Assembly: GCF_002879865.1 (NCBI RefSeq)
Contig: NZ_PNXY01000035.1
Coordinates: forward strand, 1-59,321
Reading direction: 5' to 3'
Source: Paraburkholderia rhynchosiae
Lineage (GTDB): Bacteria > Pseudomonadota > Gammaproteobacteria > Burkholderiales > Burkholderiaceae
DNA: 59,321 nt
Shown here one piece after another: positions 17,036 to 24,713 of this stretch. Below the pieces are notes generated by a model. That model had not been told where the DNA came from. It searched no databases and saw only the letters and a list, made by a program, of their open reading frames with translations. The position numbers were made by a program, and so were the translations under genes. How positions within the stretch are numbered: position 1 is the first letter of the stretch; each line of letters starts with the position of its first letter.

Positions 17036-18463
17036 TTACTGACGCTGCACGGGCGTAGCTCCAGGTGTTCCGGTTTTCAAAGCCGACTCACGTCCGCCAA
17101 AGCTCTCAATCAAAGCGTGCTGGTCTTGCTTGGCAGACGCGTCAACAGCTTCCGGGTCGACGATGCTTCGAAGTTGCGCTTCGAATTCCGAAACCAATGT
17201 TCGATAGCCCGGCAGCCATGCGAGGTTGGACGTTTCAGCGGGGTCGGTCTCGAGGTCGAAAAGCTCAGGCTCAAAGCCTACGTAGTAGTGGTACTTGTAC
17301 CTCTTGTTCGCGAGCATGTACGCTGCTGACTCGGAGCCAACTGCGTGGTATTCGCTAAAGACAGTTCGAGTCGGGTCGTCAGGCGTATTCGCCAGCCGCG
17401 CCATGGATGTACCGGGCGAACCGACGTCTTCGGGTACACCGAGCAGGTCGAGAATGGTGTTCTGAACGTCCAACAGCGAGACCGGGGTCTCACAGACGCG
17501 GCCCGCGGGAATCTCGGGGCCGGCAAGAATCATCGGAACACCTGTGGATTCGCGGTACATCAGGCACTTGTTCCACATCCCACGCGAGCCCAGATTTTCA
17601 CCGTGGTCGCTGGAGTAAATGACCGTCGTCGACTCTTCAAGACCATGCTCCCGCAATGCGTCGAGGACTCGCCCAATGTTGTCGTCGACGAATGAAACAA
17701 GTCCCAGATACGACGCGATTGCGAGGCGCCGCTGCTCGTCGCAGCCGATTGCCTGGTCGTGGTCCATGTATTGCGCTTGCCGCTCAACCCAAGGGTGGCG
17801 CGTATATCCCCGGTCCGGATGCAGCGGTGGCAACTTGATGCTGTCGGTCGGGTAAAGGTCGAGGTAGCGCTGAGGGACGACGAGCGGGAAATGAGGGGCC
17901 ACAAAGCCGACAAAGAGAACCCAAGGCTCTTCCAGCTCGGCACGTTCACCGAACCAACGGACAGCGTGGTCAGCAACGCCTTCATCGAACTCGTTATACG
18001 ACGAGTGCCCCGGCCCAATCTGGTCATACAGCGGAGACCGTCCCATCGTCTCTGGCAAGGGGGCACGAACAGACCCCCAGACTTGACCGATTCCGCCCAT
18101 GATGTGAACCGGAGAAATTTGTCGACGAAAACCCGCGGGACTTGACGCGCTTCGGTAATGAAGCTTGCCGATAGAGTCGGCCGCGATTCCGGCATCGCCC
18201 AGCCGATGCGCCCAACTCTTGGGCTCTCCGTCATAGGCAATCGCGTTATCCCAGCAGCGGATTTCGTGAACGTGACGGCCGGTGGCCAAGCTCGCACGTG
18301 CAGGCACGCAGATGGGAGATGGCGTATACGCATTCTCAAATCTCGTTCCGCGCGCTGCGAGCCGGTCGAGATTAGGCGTTTGGACAACCTGGTTGCCCGC
18401 ACAACCCATCAATGCATGCTGATGCTCATCAGACAGAATGAACAGCACATTCGATTGCTTCAT
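17036..18463 (-). CDS. type I sulfatase (sulfatase-2)
   Basis: The 475-residue cytoplasmic sulfatase is a paralogue of sulfatase-1. With the ATG at 18463 the nucleophile precursor is Cys52 in C-V-P-A-R, at the same residue number as in sulfatase-1, which favours this start over the GTG at 18472. SDEH (11-14) and SDHGEN mark the metal site. The two enzymes share many blocks, such as AYTPSPICVPARA, SIGKLHYR, VAPHFP and KYHYY, while the loops between differ, so they may handle related but different esters. It lies between LysR-2 and MHS-2 on the same strand. A dyad (18565-18580) about 100 bases upstream is the likely control site. Confidence 0.88.
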   Translation of the reverse strand: MKQSNVLFILSDEHQHALMGCAGNQVVQTPNLDRLAARGTRFENAYTPSPICVPARASLATGRHVHEIRCWDNAIAYDGEPKSWAHRLGDAGIAADSIGKLHYRSASSPAGFRRQISPVHIMGGIGQVWGSVRAPLPETMGRSPLYDQIGPGHSSYNEFDEGVADHAVRWFGERAELEEPWVLFVGFVAPHFPLVVPQRYLDLYPTDSIKLPPLHPDRGYTRHPWVERQAQYMDHDQAIGCDEQRRLAIASYLGLVSFVDDNIGRVLDALREHGLEESTTVIYSSDHGENLGSRGMWNKCLMYRESTGVPMILAGPEIPAGRVCETPVSLLDVQNTILDLLGVPEDVGSPGTSMARLANTPDDPTRTVFSEYHAVGSESAAYMLANKRYKYHYYVGFEPELFDLETDPAETSNLAWLPGYRTLVSEFEAQLRSIVDPEAVDASAKQDQHALIESFGGRESALKTGTPGATPVQRQ

Positions 18464-18564
18464 GGAGGTCACTGAGTTCGTTTCTTAAAGCGGGATGAGC
18501 CGCCAACGATTCCCATCCTGCTTTCAAGTGACCGGCACAACAAGTTACGAATTTTCTCCTTTCC

Positions 18565-18580
18565 ATTACCGAGGGGTTAT
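18565..18580. promoter_or_regulatory. LysR-type operator in front of sulfatase-2
   Basis: ATTACC-GAGG-GGTTAT is a dyad with the form ATNACC-N4-GGTNAT and fits the T-N11-A LysR box. The same 16 bases with one central change occur at 19556-19571 in front of lysR-2. A further TTACCGGGTTAC directly abuts it (18581-18592) inside the end of lysR-2, giving extra half-sites. Position: 102 bases before the sulfatase-2 start. Confidence 0.6.
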
Positions 18581-19552
18581 TTACCGGGTTACTACTGCCA
18601 TCGTTGCGCCCGCCTCCTCAAAGCATCGCTGCATTAAGCTGACAACCGGGCTCGCGTGGTTGCGCCGGCGAGTCATCAGGATTTGCGACGGTAAATGAGG
18701 CAGCGTTAGCGGCAACACTTCCAAGTCGCTGGCATCGACACAGCGCTGTGCGTATGACTGCGGAAGCAGTCCTATCAGGTTGCCACCTTCCAATAAAACG
18801 GAATAAGCCAAAAGAGATGCGGATTGCACACATCCCTGTGGCAATTCCAGTTTGTGTCGGGAGAGAGTCTGCACGAGCGCCTTATCGAGAGCGGAGCCCG
18901 TCGGCGGGAGAATCCAAGGCACGTCATGGACGTCCTTCCACGTAATGGTGCGGCGGTAGGCCAACGGATGGTCCTTGCTCGCGACGACCACTATCGGGTC
19001 TTTGCACACTGGGACTTGCTCAAACTCCCGTTGGTCCGGCGGCGGAGTTCGGGAAATCACGATGTCGAGTTCACCCTCCAGCAGCATCGGAAACATGCGG
19101 TCCGTCGTGCTCTCTAGCAGAGAAACGGAAGCATTTGGTGCGTGTCGCTGAAAAGTCGCGATGGCTCGCGGTACAAGAACGGGAGTCGTGGTCCCGACGG
19201 CCCCGACCGTCACTTTTCCCGCGACACCTGAGGCCAACGAATCCAATTCGATTCTTGCCTGCTCCAGATGATGAAGGATTTCCCGGCCATGAGTGACCAG
19301 CGTCTCGCCGGCCGCCGTGAACCTCAACCGCCGGCCCGCCCGCTGCACAAGAGGCATCTGTAGAGCCGCCTCCATCTCGGCAATTTGCTTCGAGATTGCG
19401 GGCTGTGTGACGTGAAACGCTTCCGCGACCTTGCGAACCTGGCCCACCTGCGCCAAGCGCACCAGAATCCGCAACTGCTGGAGCTTGAGGCCAGCACGGA
19501 AAAATCTTTCGATGGCCGCTGGTTGCGTCGTATCGCTTGCGAGACTGCTCAT
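18581..19552 (-). CDS. LysR-family regulator (LysR-2) of sulfatase module B
   Basis: The 323-residue protein has an N-terminal extension of about 20 residues before the winged helix (LKLQQLRILVRLAQVGQ; recognition helix TQPAISKQIAEME), then an effector domain with VTVGAVGTTTPVLVP and GELDIVISRTPP. This resembles the GbpR/LigR-type group, many of which respond to sugar or aromatic acids. It lies upstream of sulfatase-2 and MHS-2 on the same strand and divergent from porin-2. Matching dyads sit in front of it (19556-19571) and in front of sulfatase-2 (18565-18580), suggesting autoregulation and control of both flanking units. Confidence 0.87.
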   Translation of the reverse strand: MSSLASDTTQPAAIERFFRAGLKLQQLRILVRLAQVGQVRKVAEAFHVTQPAISKQIAEMEAALQMPLVQRAGRRLRFTAAGETLVTHGREILHHLEQARIELDSLASGVAGKVTVGAVGTTTPVLVPRAIATFQRHAPNASVSLLESTTDRMFPMLLEGELDIVISRTPPPDQREFEQVPVCKDPIVVVASKDHPLAYRRTITWKDVHDVPWILPPTGSALDKALVQTLSRHKLELPQGCVQSASLLAYSVLLEGGNLIGLLPQSYAQRCVDASDLEVLPLTLPHLPSQILMTRRRNHASPVVSLMQRCFEEAGATMAVVTR

Positions 19553-19555
19553 GGC

Positions 19556-19571
19556 ATTACCGATGGGTTAT
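19556..19571. promoter_or_regulatory. LysR-type operator between lysR-2 and porin-2
   Basis: ATTACC-GATG-GGTTAT matches the dyad at 18565-18580 in 15 of 16 bases. It touches the lysR-2 start (19552) and lies 142 bases before porin-2, so LysR-2 bound here could repress its own gene and activate the porin. Confidence 0.6.
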
Positions 19572-19712
19572 GAGTCGAGGAAAAACAGTCAATTTTCTGT
19601 TATTGGAAAAAATCATAGTCTTTACTCCACAGCGAAACAAGCGCGTCCGATGACGGCCAATCGGCAGCAGCCAAAGCGCATCGCACAGAACTACAAAACG
19701 GAGACTTAACTC

Positions 19713-20822
19713 ATGAAGAAGGTCGCAGTTGCCGCCATCTTGTGCGGCGCATCGCATATGGCGTTGGCGCAGAGCAGTGTCGAGCTCTACGGCATCGTCG
19801 ATACAGGTTTTGAGTATGTGAGCAACGTCGGTGCTGCGGACAGGAGCCTGTTCCGCGCAACGCAGTTGACCGGGCAGCAGCCTTCTCGCTGGGGTTTTAG
19901 AGGTACGGAGGACTTGGGCGGTGGGTTGAAGGCAATCTTTCGCCTCGAGAACGGTTTTTCGGTTACGAATGGGCAGCTAAACCAAGGCGGTCGATTGTTT
20001 GGTCGCTCGGCCTATGTCGGCTTGAGCAGCAACCAGTGGGGAACCCTCACCTTCGGTCGACAGCAGGAGATGCTGTGGACTGCGTTATTGCAGGCGGACA
20101 ACATCGGGTCAGCGTCGTATTCGATGGTCGATTTCGACCCGTTCCTGGCAAGCGCACGTGAAGACAATTCTGTTGCTTACACCAACACCATCGGAGGATT
20201 GACTCTAGGCGCGACGTTCAGCCTCGGGAGAGACACGCTCGCACCGGGTAACTGCGCTGGCCAACAACCGGGCGAAGGAGTTGCCTGCCATGCCTGGTCG
20301 GCCATGCTCCAGTACAACAGTACATCATGGGGTGCATCCGTCGCTTATGACGAGCAGCGGGGCGGCGAAACTTCTTCGGTAACGCTTATACCTAGCCAGC
20401 CCCCTATCGCCTTCAGGTCATCGTCGGACAAAGACTCCCGCTTTTTAGCTGATGCTTTTGCCAAGTTCGGCGACCTGAGGCTCGGAGCAGGATGGATTTA
20501 CCGCCGCCTTAGAGCCGACGCCGTGTCACTGCAAACGAATCTATTTTTTGCCGGCGCAACTTACCCGGTCACTCATTCAGTCGTGCTAGACGGCCAATAC
20601 GTCGGTTTGCGCAGTACCGTCGCCGGCGTGCGCGGGGACCTTGCCATCGCTCGAGTGACTTACCTGCTCTCAAAGCGAAGCTCCGTTTATGTCGCGGGCG
20701 CACATATGTTCAACGGCCACGCCGCGACCTTCTCTGTATCCAGTACATCGCCGGTCCCAGCCGCTCCGGTAGCGGGGCGTGGTCAGACAGGCGTGATGAT
20801 TGGCTTGCGCGAACTCTTCTAA
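19713..20822 (+). CDS. outer-membrane porin (porin-2)
   Basis: The 369-residue general porin has a 19-residue signal peptide (ending MALA before QS), the mature start VELYGIVDTGFEYVS, the conserved SRWGFRGTEDLGGG, and a C-terminal phenylalanine (RELF). It is shorter than porin-1 and only moderately similar. GGAGAC stands nine bases before the ATG. It is divergent from lysR-2, and the shared spacer contains the LysR-2 dyad. It probably admits the substrate of module B. Confidence 0.88.
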   Translation: MKKVAVAAILCGASHMALAQSSVELYGIVDTGFEYVSNVGAADRSLFRATQLTGQQPSRWGFRGTEDLGGGLKAIFRLENGFSVTNGQLNQGGRLFGRSAYVGLSSNQWGTLTFGRQQEMLWTALLQADNIGSASYSMVDFDPFLASAREDNSVAYTNTIGGLTLGATFSLGRDTLAPGNCAGQQPGEGVACHAWSAMLQYNSTSWGASVAYDEQRGGETSSVTLIPSQPPIAFRSSSDKDSRFLADAFAKFGDLRLGAGWIYRRLRADAVSLQTNLFFAGATYPVTHSVVLDGQYVGLRSTVAGVRGDLAIARVTYLLSKRSSVYVAGAHMFNGHAATFSVSSTSPVPAAPVAGRGQTGVMIGLRELF

Positions 20823-20833
20823 CAGTCTGGATT

Positions 20834-20854
20834 GGAAGCGGAGGCCCCGCTTCC
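20834..20854 (+). other. 8-bp stem-loop between porin-2 and the NIPSNAP gene
   Basis: GGAAGCGG (20834-20841) pairs with CCGCTTCC (20847-20854) around a 5-base loop. There is no T-run, so it is more likely an mRNA-stability or partial attenuation element than a full terminator. It would lower expression of the following gene relative to the porin. Confidence 0.4.
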
Positions 20855-20878
20855 ATCCCCCATTGAGGATTTAATGTC

Positions 20879-21199
20879 GTGATTGTGGAGATTCGGACTT
20901 ACACCTGCCGAGTTGGGTCGGTGCCATTGTTTCTCGAAGCGTACGAGAAAGAAGGCCTGCCGCTTCAACGCGAATACCTTGGCGAGCCGATTGGCTGGTT
21001 CGTGAGCGAGGTTGGGAGCTTGAACGAGGTCGTGCACCTATGGAGATTCGAAGACATGGCCGACCGCGAGACGCGTCGCGCAGCCATGCAGCAGGACGAA
21101 AGGTGGCGCACGTTTCTACGCAGCATGGCGGCATCGAATCATTTGATTTCGCAGGAAAGCTCCATCTATCGCCCGACGAGCTTCTCGAAGATGCAGTAA
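20879..21199 (+). CDS. NIPSNAP-family protein
   Basis: The 106-residue protein starts at GTG with GAGGA nine bases upstream. IVEIRTYTCRVGSV followed by FLEAYEKEGLP, and the later VVHLWRFEDMADRE, match the NIPSNAP ferredoxin-like fold. These proteins are dimeric alpha-beta barrel relatives with mostly unknown roles; they recur in catabolic clusters of Burkholderiales. It follows porin-2 by 56 bases and ends the island. A role in handling a pathway intermediate is possible but not shown. Confidence 0.75.
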   Translation: MIVEIRTYTCRVGSVPLFLEAYEKEGLPLQREYLGEPIGWFVSEVGSLNEVVHLWRFEDMADRETRRAAMQQDERWRTFLRSMAASNHLISQESSIYRPTSFSKMQ

Positions 21200-21490
21200 C
21201 GCCGGGCAGGTTTCTGACGCCAAGGCAAAGGCTACGGCACAGTTTGACCGTTAATGGGGTGAAAAGCAGGCCGCAGCGGCCGGCCTTGATACCAAGCCGC
21301 TTGTCGCGCCCATTCCGCCGGAACTGTCGAAGTCAACTGCGGCCGACCAGGCATACGCAGCAAGAATCCGGGAGAAAAAGCTGGCGCGTAGCCCCGGGCG
21401 ATGCAGGCACGCATCTTCATTAGTGCCCGCAAAAGACGTCATGGGCTGGCTTGCCCGCGCAGGTTTGTCAGCCCTTTCCAGGAGTCAATT
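21200..21490 (+). other. 291-bp spacer with a degenerate coding remnant
   Basis: One plus frame reads as plausible protein across the spacer: QVSDAKAKATAQFDR, a stop, then KQAAAAGLDTKPLVAPIPPE and further Ala/Lys-rich sequence. There is no start site. It looks like a broken piece of a gene lost at the right border of the island. I cannot assign a family. Confidence 0.3.
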
Positions 21491-21943
21491 ATGAACGGTT
21501 GGGATGCTGTCTTCTTTCCCCCATCTAAGCGATACGCCGAAGAGAAGGCACTGCGGCTCAGACTCATGACGGGCGTGCGACGACTGTCGACGATTCGCGC
21601 CAGAGACGTATTCGCCCTGATGTGCGGGTACGCAGACTGGGATGACCTTGACGACAACTTGGTAAATGACCGGACTACGGTCACGGTTTGGGACGACGAG
21701 CTTGACCCGGATACATTCAGCGAACGCATGGACATGCAACTCGGTCCTCTGGCTGCCGCTCTGCACGTTTCGGTAAATCGCGCGATGGCCATTCTTGATG
21801 CTTTGCAACCGTCGCAACGTCCGGACGCGCCGACCGTCGATGGTTTCTGTGCGAAATTCGACGAGTGGCTTGTCCACATGCGCCCGCCTCGGACTTCTCA
21901 ACCCCAAGGAAATTGGCGGGCGCCGCTGCGCAGCGGGAAATAA
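21491..21943 (+). CDS. conserved-looking hypothetical protein
   Basis: The 150-residue soluble, acidic protein starts at ATG 21491, chosen because CAGGAG precedes it by seven bases; the frame is open further upstream to 21401 but lacks a site. The middle holds DVFALMCGYADWDDLDDNLV, the C-terminal part a helical segment (LHVSVNRAMAILDALQPS). There are no signal peptide, membrane segment or known motif. It stands alone between the island and a hairpin terminator. Confidence 0.6.
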   Translation: MNGWDAVFFPPSKRYAEEKALRLRLMTGVRRLSTIRARDVFALMCGYADWDDLDDNLVNDRTTVTVWDDELDPDTFSERMDMQLGPLAAALHVSVNRAMAILDALQPSQRPDAPTVDGFCAKFDEWLVHMRPPRTSQPQGNWRAPLRSGK

Positions 21944-22260
21944 TCTGTGTCCGGCCGGCTGTTTACGGGGAACGGTCGAAGCCAAGCGGGAGGGCGCGTA
22001 AACGCTTCTAACTCTGGAGCCGGGCGAAATCAGCTTGACGGCATTCTTATGCATTTTCGGCCGGCTTTCGTGCCTCCAAAAGCGTTTGCGCTTTCCGTAG
22101 GCCATTGATTTCACATCGTGTTTTGGCCATGTGGCCCACAACCCCAATTCTGTAAACGCATCTATTTCCGCTGTGCACTACTACCGTGATTCCCATAACT
22201 GCACCAAGCAAAAGCGCCGGCTCCGATAGCCGGCGCTTTTTGTTTATGCGAAGTCGGCGC
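21944..22260. other. 317-bp spacer
   Basis: No reading frame with a start site is present. The only clear element is the bidirectional hairpin terminator at 22211-22240. No tRNA or attachment site is evident, although this is about where the right border of the accessory region lies. Confidence 0.5.
22211..22241. terminator. 12-bp stem terminator
   Basis: AAAGCGCCGGCT (22211-22222) pairs with AGCCGGCGCTTT (22228-22239) around CCGAT, with T bases after the stem on the plus strand and A bases before it. It can end the rightward hypothetical gene and the leftward small gene that stops at 22261. Confidence 0.8.
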
Positions 22261-22521
22261 TTACAACTCCGGACGAGCCAGGTCGCTCATCACAATATGC
22301 TCGCCGTAGACCTGTGCCGCCGCGACCGCCTCGAGCTTCGTTGCATAGGGACCGAGTTCCGGTGCGCCATCGAACGGAAAGAGCACGCGGCCGTCGGTGG
22401 TTCGAATCACTTTCAACACGCCGAAGAAACGCCGATAGCCGGCGAGCTTCGAGGTCGCCGATATGTCGAAATCGTCCTCTGACGCTGCGGGGACGCTGGG
22501 GATAAATCCGGTCTTGCTCAT
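22261..22521 (-). CDS. small conserved Burkholderia protein (DUF6723-like)
   Basis: The 86-residue soluble protein begins MSKTGFIPSVPAASEDDFDI and continues with SKLAGYRRFFGVLKVIRTTD and FPFDGAPELGPYATKLEA. I recall this pattern from a widespread small Burkholderia family of unknown role (DUF6723); this is memory, not a search result. It is monocistronic and ends at the hairpin terminator. No function is proposed. Confidence 0.75.
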   Translation of the reverse strand: MSKTGFIPSVPAASEDDFDISATSKLAGYRRFFGVLKVIRTTDGRVLFPFDGAPELGPYATKLEAVAAAQVYGEHIVMSDLARPEL

Positions 22522-22848
22522 GCTGAAGACGTCTCGTGTTCGATGGGCCGGTGGGTCTCGCGGAAGGAATGTTCGCGGGCGAGCGTCATTGTCTCAAATC
22601 TGCGGCGCCCCGACGGTTTCACGCATCACCAACGGAAGCGGCGATGAGAGACGAAACTGCTGTTCGCAGCTAACCGCTGACCATTCCCCGGAACAACGAA
22701 GGTTCTTGCAAACGAACCGGCGCCGTCCCCAGACCCGAACATCCTTGGCTCAGGCGTAAGCCACGGCCGCTTGCCGCGCATTTAGTCCAGCGATGCCTAT
22801 TTTTCAGGCAAGGCTATAATGCGCACATTCTTTCCTCAGATGTATCCT
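22522..22848. other. 327-bp divergent spacer
   Basis: The spacer lies between two divergent genes. A perfect TATAAT (22815-22820) overlaps the ATG at 22819 of the transglycosylase frame, with no convincing -35. This implies transcription starts near 22827. Nothing else stands out. Confidence 0.45.
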
Positions 22849-23520
22849 ATGAGCCGGTTACTTTGCCTGATCCTGCTTTCGCTCGGCCTTGCGCAGACTG
22901 CGATTGCCGAGGAAAACGGCGACCACATGTCGGCGTACCTGACGCAAAAATTCGGGCTGGCAAAGGAGAAGGCTCAGAAAATTTCCGATGCGGTTCAATC
23001 CGCTGCCTCCAAATATTCGCTGCCGCCAGCGCTGCTGCTGGCGATCATCTCGATTGAGTCGCGCTTCAAGGAAAAGGCCAAGGGCGCTAACGGCGCAACG
23101 GGGCTGATGCAGGTGGTGCCGAGCGCGCATCGCGGGCTTCTGAGGAACGTGAAGGACCTCACCGAGCCGACGGCGAATATCGAGGTCGGCTCCGCGATCC
23201 TCTATGGCTATATGCGCTCGGCCAACGGCGATATGAACGCCGCGCTCAGGAACTACGGCGGCTCGCAAGCCTACGCGCAGAAAGTGAGCTTGCGCGCCGG
23301 CGACTTTGCCGACGTCGGTACACCGCAAGACATCGTCAAGCCTGTGAACGCTCAGGCGGACATGTGCGACGCTCGTGCGGCCGACCGTTGTCCTGTGACG
23401 GGCAACTGGAGCAATGCCTTCACCATTCCGTCTGTCGGTGCTGTCGGTGCCGCTAGCGCCGCTGGGGCAGGACTAAACGGGGCGGTCTCGTCGACAGGAC
23501 TCCCTCCGACGTCGAACTGA
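22849..23520 (+). CDS. lytic transglycosylase, SLT domain
   Basis: The 223-residue exported protein cleaves peptidoglycan glycan strands to 1,6-anhydromuropeptides. From ATG 22849 the signal peptide is MSRLLCLILLSLGLAQTAIA. The SLT domain spans about 45-145, with the catalytic Glu70 in ISIESRFKEKA, then GANGATGLMQVVPSA and the ALRNYGGS motif near 134. The upstream ATG at 22819 is rejected because TATAAT overlaps it; ATG 22840 remains possible. The C-terminal 60 residues are Ala/Gly-rich and unstructured. The gene stands alone, as is common for type III/IV-secretion-independent SLT proteins of this size. Confidence 0.85.
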   Translation: MSRLLCLILLSLGLAQTAIAEENGDHMSAYLTQKFGLAKEKAQKISDAVQSAASKYSLPPALLLAIISIESRFKEKAKGANGATGLMQVVPSAHRGLLRNVKDLTEPTANIEVGSAILYGYMRSANGDMNAALRNYGGSQAYAQKVSLRAGDFADVGTPQDIVKPVNAQADMCDARAADRCPVTGNWSNAFTIPSVGAVGAASAAGAGLNGAVSSTGLPPTSN

Positions 23521-23700
23521 GCGCCGGCTCTTCGCTTTTCTTCACGCGCTCGCTGCCGCAGCGCTACCTCCGTCGCGAAAGCCGCGCAAGCCGCGTGCTG
23601 TCTGCTTCCCTGCACGCTTTTTACGCACGTGCGGCAACCGCTCTACAATGCATTTTCTTCGCGATTTCTTTCGCATTCACGCAGCGTTTTCTGATTGACC

Positions 23701-24387
23701 ATGTCCACCTCGCTTTTCAAGACCACCGCGGCTTCGCTGTGCGCACTGATGATTCTGGCCGCTTGCAGCAGCGCGCCGCAGCCGAAATTCCAGCAGGAGC
23801 TATTCGAAACCGGCGCGAGCCCCTATGCCCGCAATTTCAACTCGAGCGTGACCGATACCTGTGAGGCCGCGCGTCGCGCGTTGTTGAGCCAAGGCTATCT
23901 GACCACGTTGACACGCAACGATACCGTCGACGGGACCAAGAACTTTCAGCCCACCGGCGATACGCACGTGGTCGTCGAATTTCATGTGGTGTGTACGCCG
24001 GGCGAAGAGGCGAGCAGTACGAGCATCGTCTACGTGAACGCCGTGCAGAACGGCTTTGCGTTGAAGAAGAGCGATACGTCGGCGAGTGTCGGGTTGAGCG
24101 TGCTCGGTTCGCTGTCACTACCGATCCGCTCGAACAGCGACGCGATGGTCAAAATCTCCAGCGAGACCATTCCGTCCGGCAAGTTCTACGACCGTTTTTT
24201 CGGTCTCGTCGACCATTATCTGCAGACGGTAGTGCGTACGCAGCCTGTTTCCAACGACCGCATCGAGACGCGCCCGCTGCCGATGCCCGTCGAGGCGGCG
24301 GCCCCAGCGCCGATTCCCGAAACGCCCGACGTGATCGGCAAGGCCGCGTCAGTGCAACCGGCGAGCGACGCGGGCGCACTGCGCTGA
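23701..24387 (+). CDS. lipoprotein, DUF2242-like
   Basis: The 228-residue protein begins with a lipoprotein signal (ALMILAAC, lipid-carrying Cys about residue 22). The mature part has CEAARRALLSQGYLT and VVEFHVVC, with a two-cysteine pattern and a helical segment near SLGSLSLPIRSNSD. I recall this layout from the DUF2242 lipoproteins of Burkholderiales. The tail is Pro/Ala-rich. The start is ATG 23701; a TTG two codons earlier is possible. It probably sits on the inner face of the outer membrane. Its role is unknown. Confidence 0.75.
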   Translation: MSTSLFKTTAASLCALMILAACSSAPQPKFQQELFETGASPYARNFNSSVTDTCEAARRALLSQGYLTTLTRNDTVDGTKNFQPTGDTHVVVEFHVVCTPGEEASSTSIVYVNAVQNGFALKKSDTSASVGLSVLGSLSLPIRSNSDAMVKISSETIPSGKFYDRFFGLVDHYLQTVVRTQPVSNDRIETRPLPMPVEAAAPAPIPETPDVIGKAASVQPASDAGALR

Positions 24388-24490
24388 GATGTTCCGACTC
24401 GCGCTGCGGCGGGTCGAAGTGCGATCAGCCTGCAAAATCAGCGTGCAGCGACACTTCTCCTATGTCTTTTACTTGATGCGTATACGTATG

Positions 24491-24500
24491 TAGTAGTAGT
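24491..24500 (+). repeat. TAG triplet run (DnaA-trio-like)
   Basis: TAGTAGTAGT lies 21 bases from the first DnaA box. Repeated TAG triplets beside DnaA boxes are the hallmark of the DnaA-trio part of bacterial unwinding regions. Ten bases is short, so chance is possible. Confidence 0.35.
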
Positions 24501-24520
24501 TAACAAGGGTTAGTCTCCTC

Positions 24521-24529
24521 TGTGGATAA
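24521..24529 (-). other. DnaA box, perfect (TTATCCACA on minus strand)
   Basis: TGTGGATAA on the plus strand is the exact complement of TTATCCACA. It follows an AT-leaning stretch (24470-24506). Confidence 0.6.
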
Positions 24530-24689
24530 CCGCCGATTCTTCCGTTACATCAAGGTAATGGCAATCCGATAACCGTGCGGAGCCGCACTGTAGGAAAACT
24601 TCCAGTTCAGGATAACTTTCCTGCCTTGCGTCGACCGCGTCGTCTTATCAAGATTTCGCGCACAGGCTGTTCCATGCGCTATCCCAACG

Positions 24690-24698
24690 TTATGCATA
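24690..24698 (+). other. DnaA box, one mismatch
   Basis: TTATGCATA differs by one base from TTATNCACA. It is six bases from the next perfect box and in the opposite orientation. Confidence 0.4.
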
Positions 24699-24704
24699 GG
24701 CCAG

Positions 24705-24713
24705 TGTGGATAA
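24705..24713 (-). other. DnaA box, perfect (TTATCCACA on minus strand)
   Basis: TGTGGATAA again, 184 bases from the first perfect box and in the same orientation. Confidence 0.6.

Noticed and set aside
22081..22200. Possible attachment site or tRNA fragment near 22.1 kb
   Set aside because: No tRNA-like arms or direct repeat with the left border could be found.
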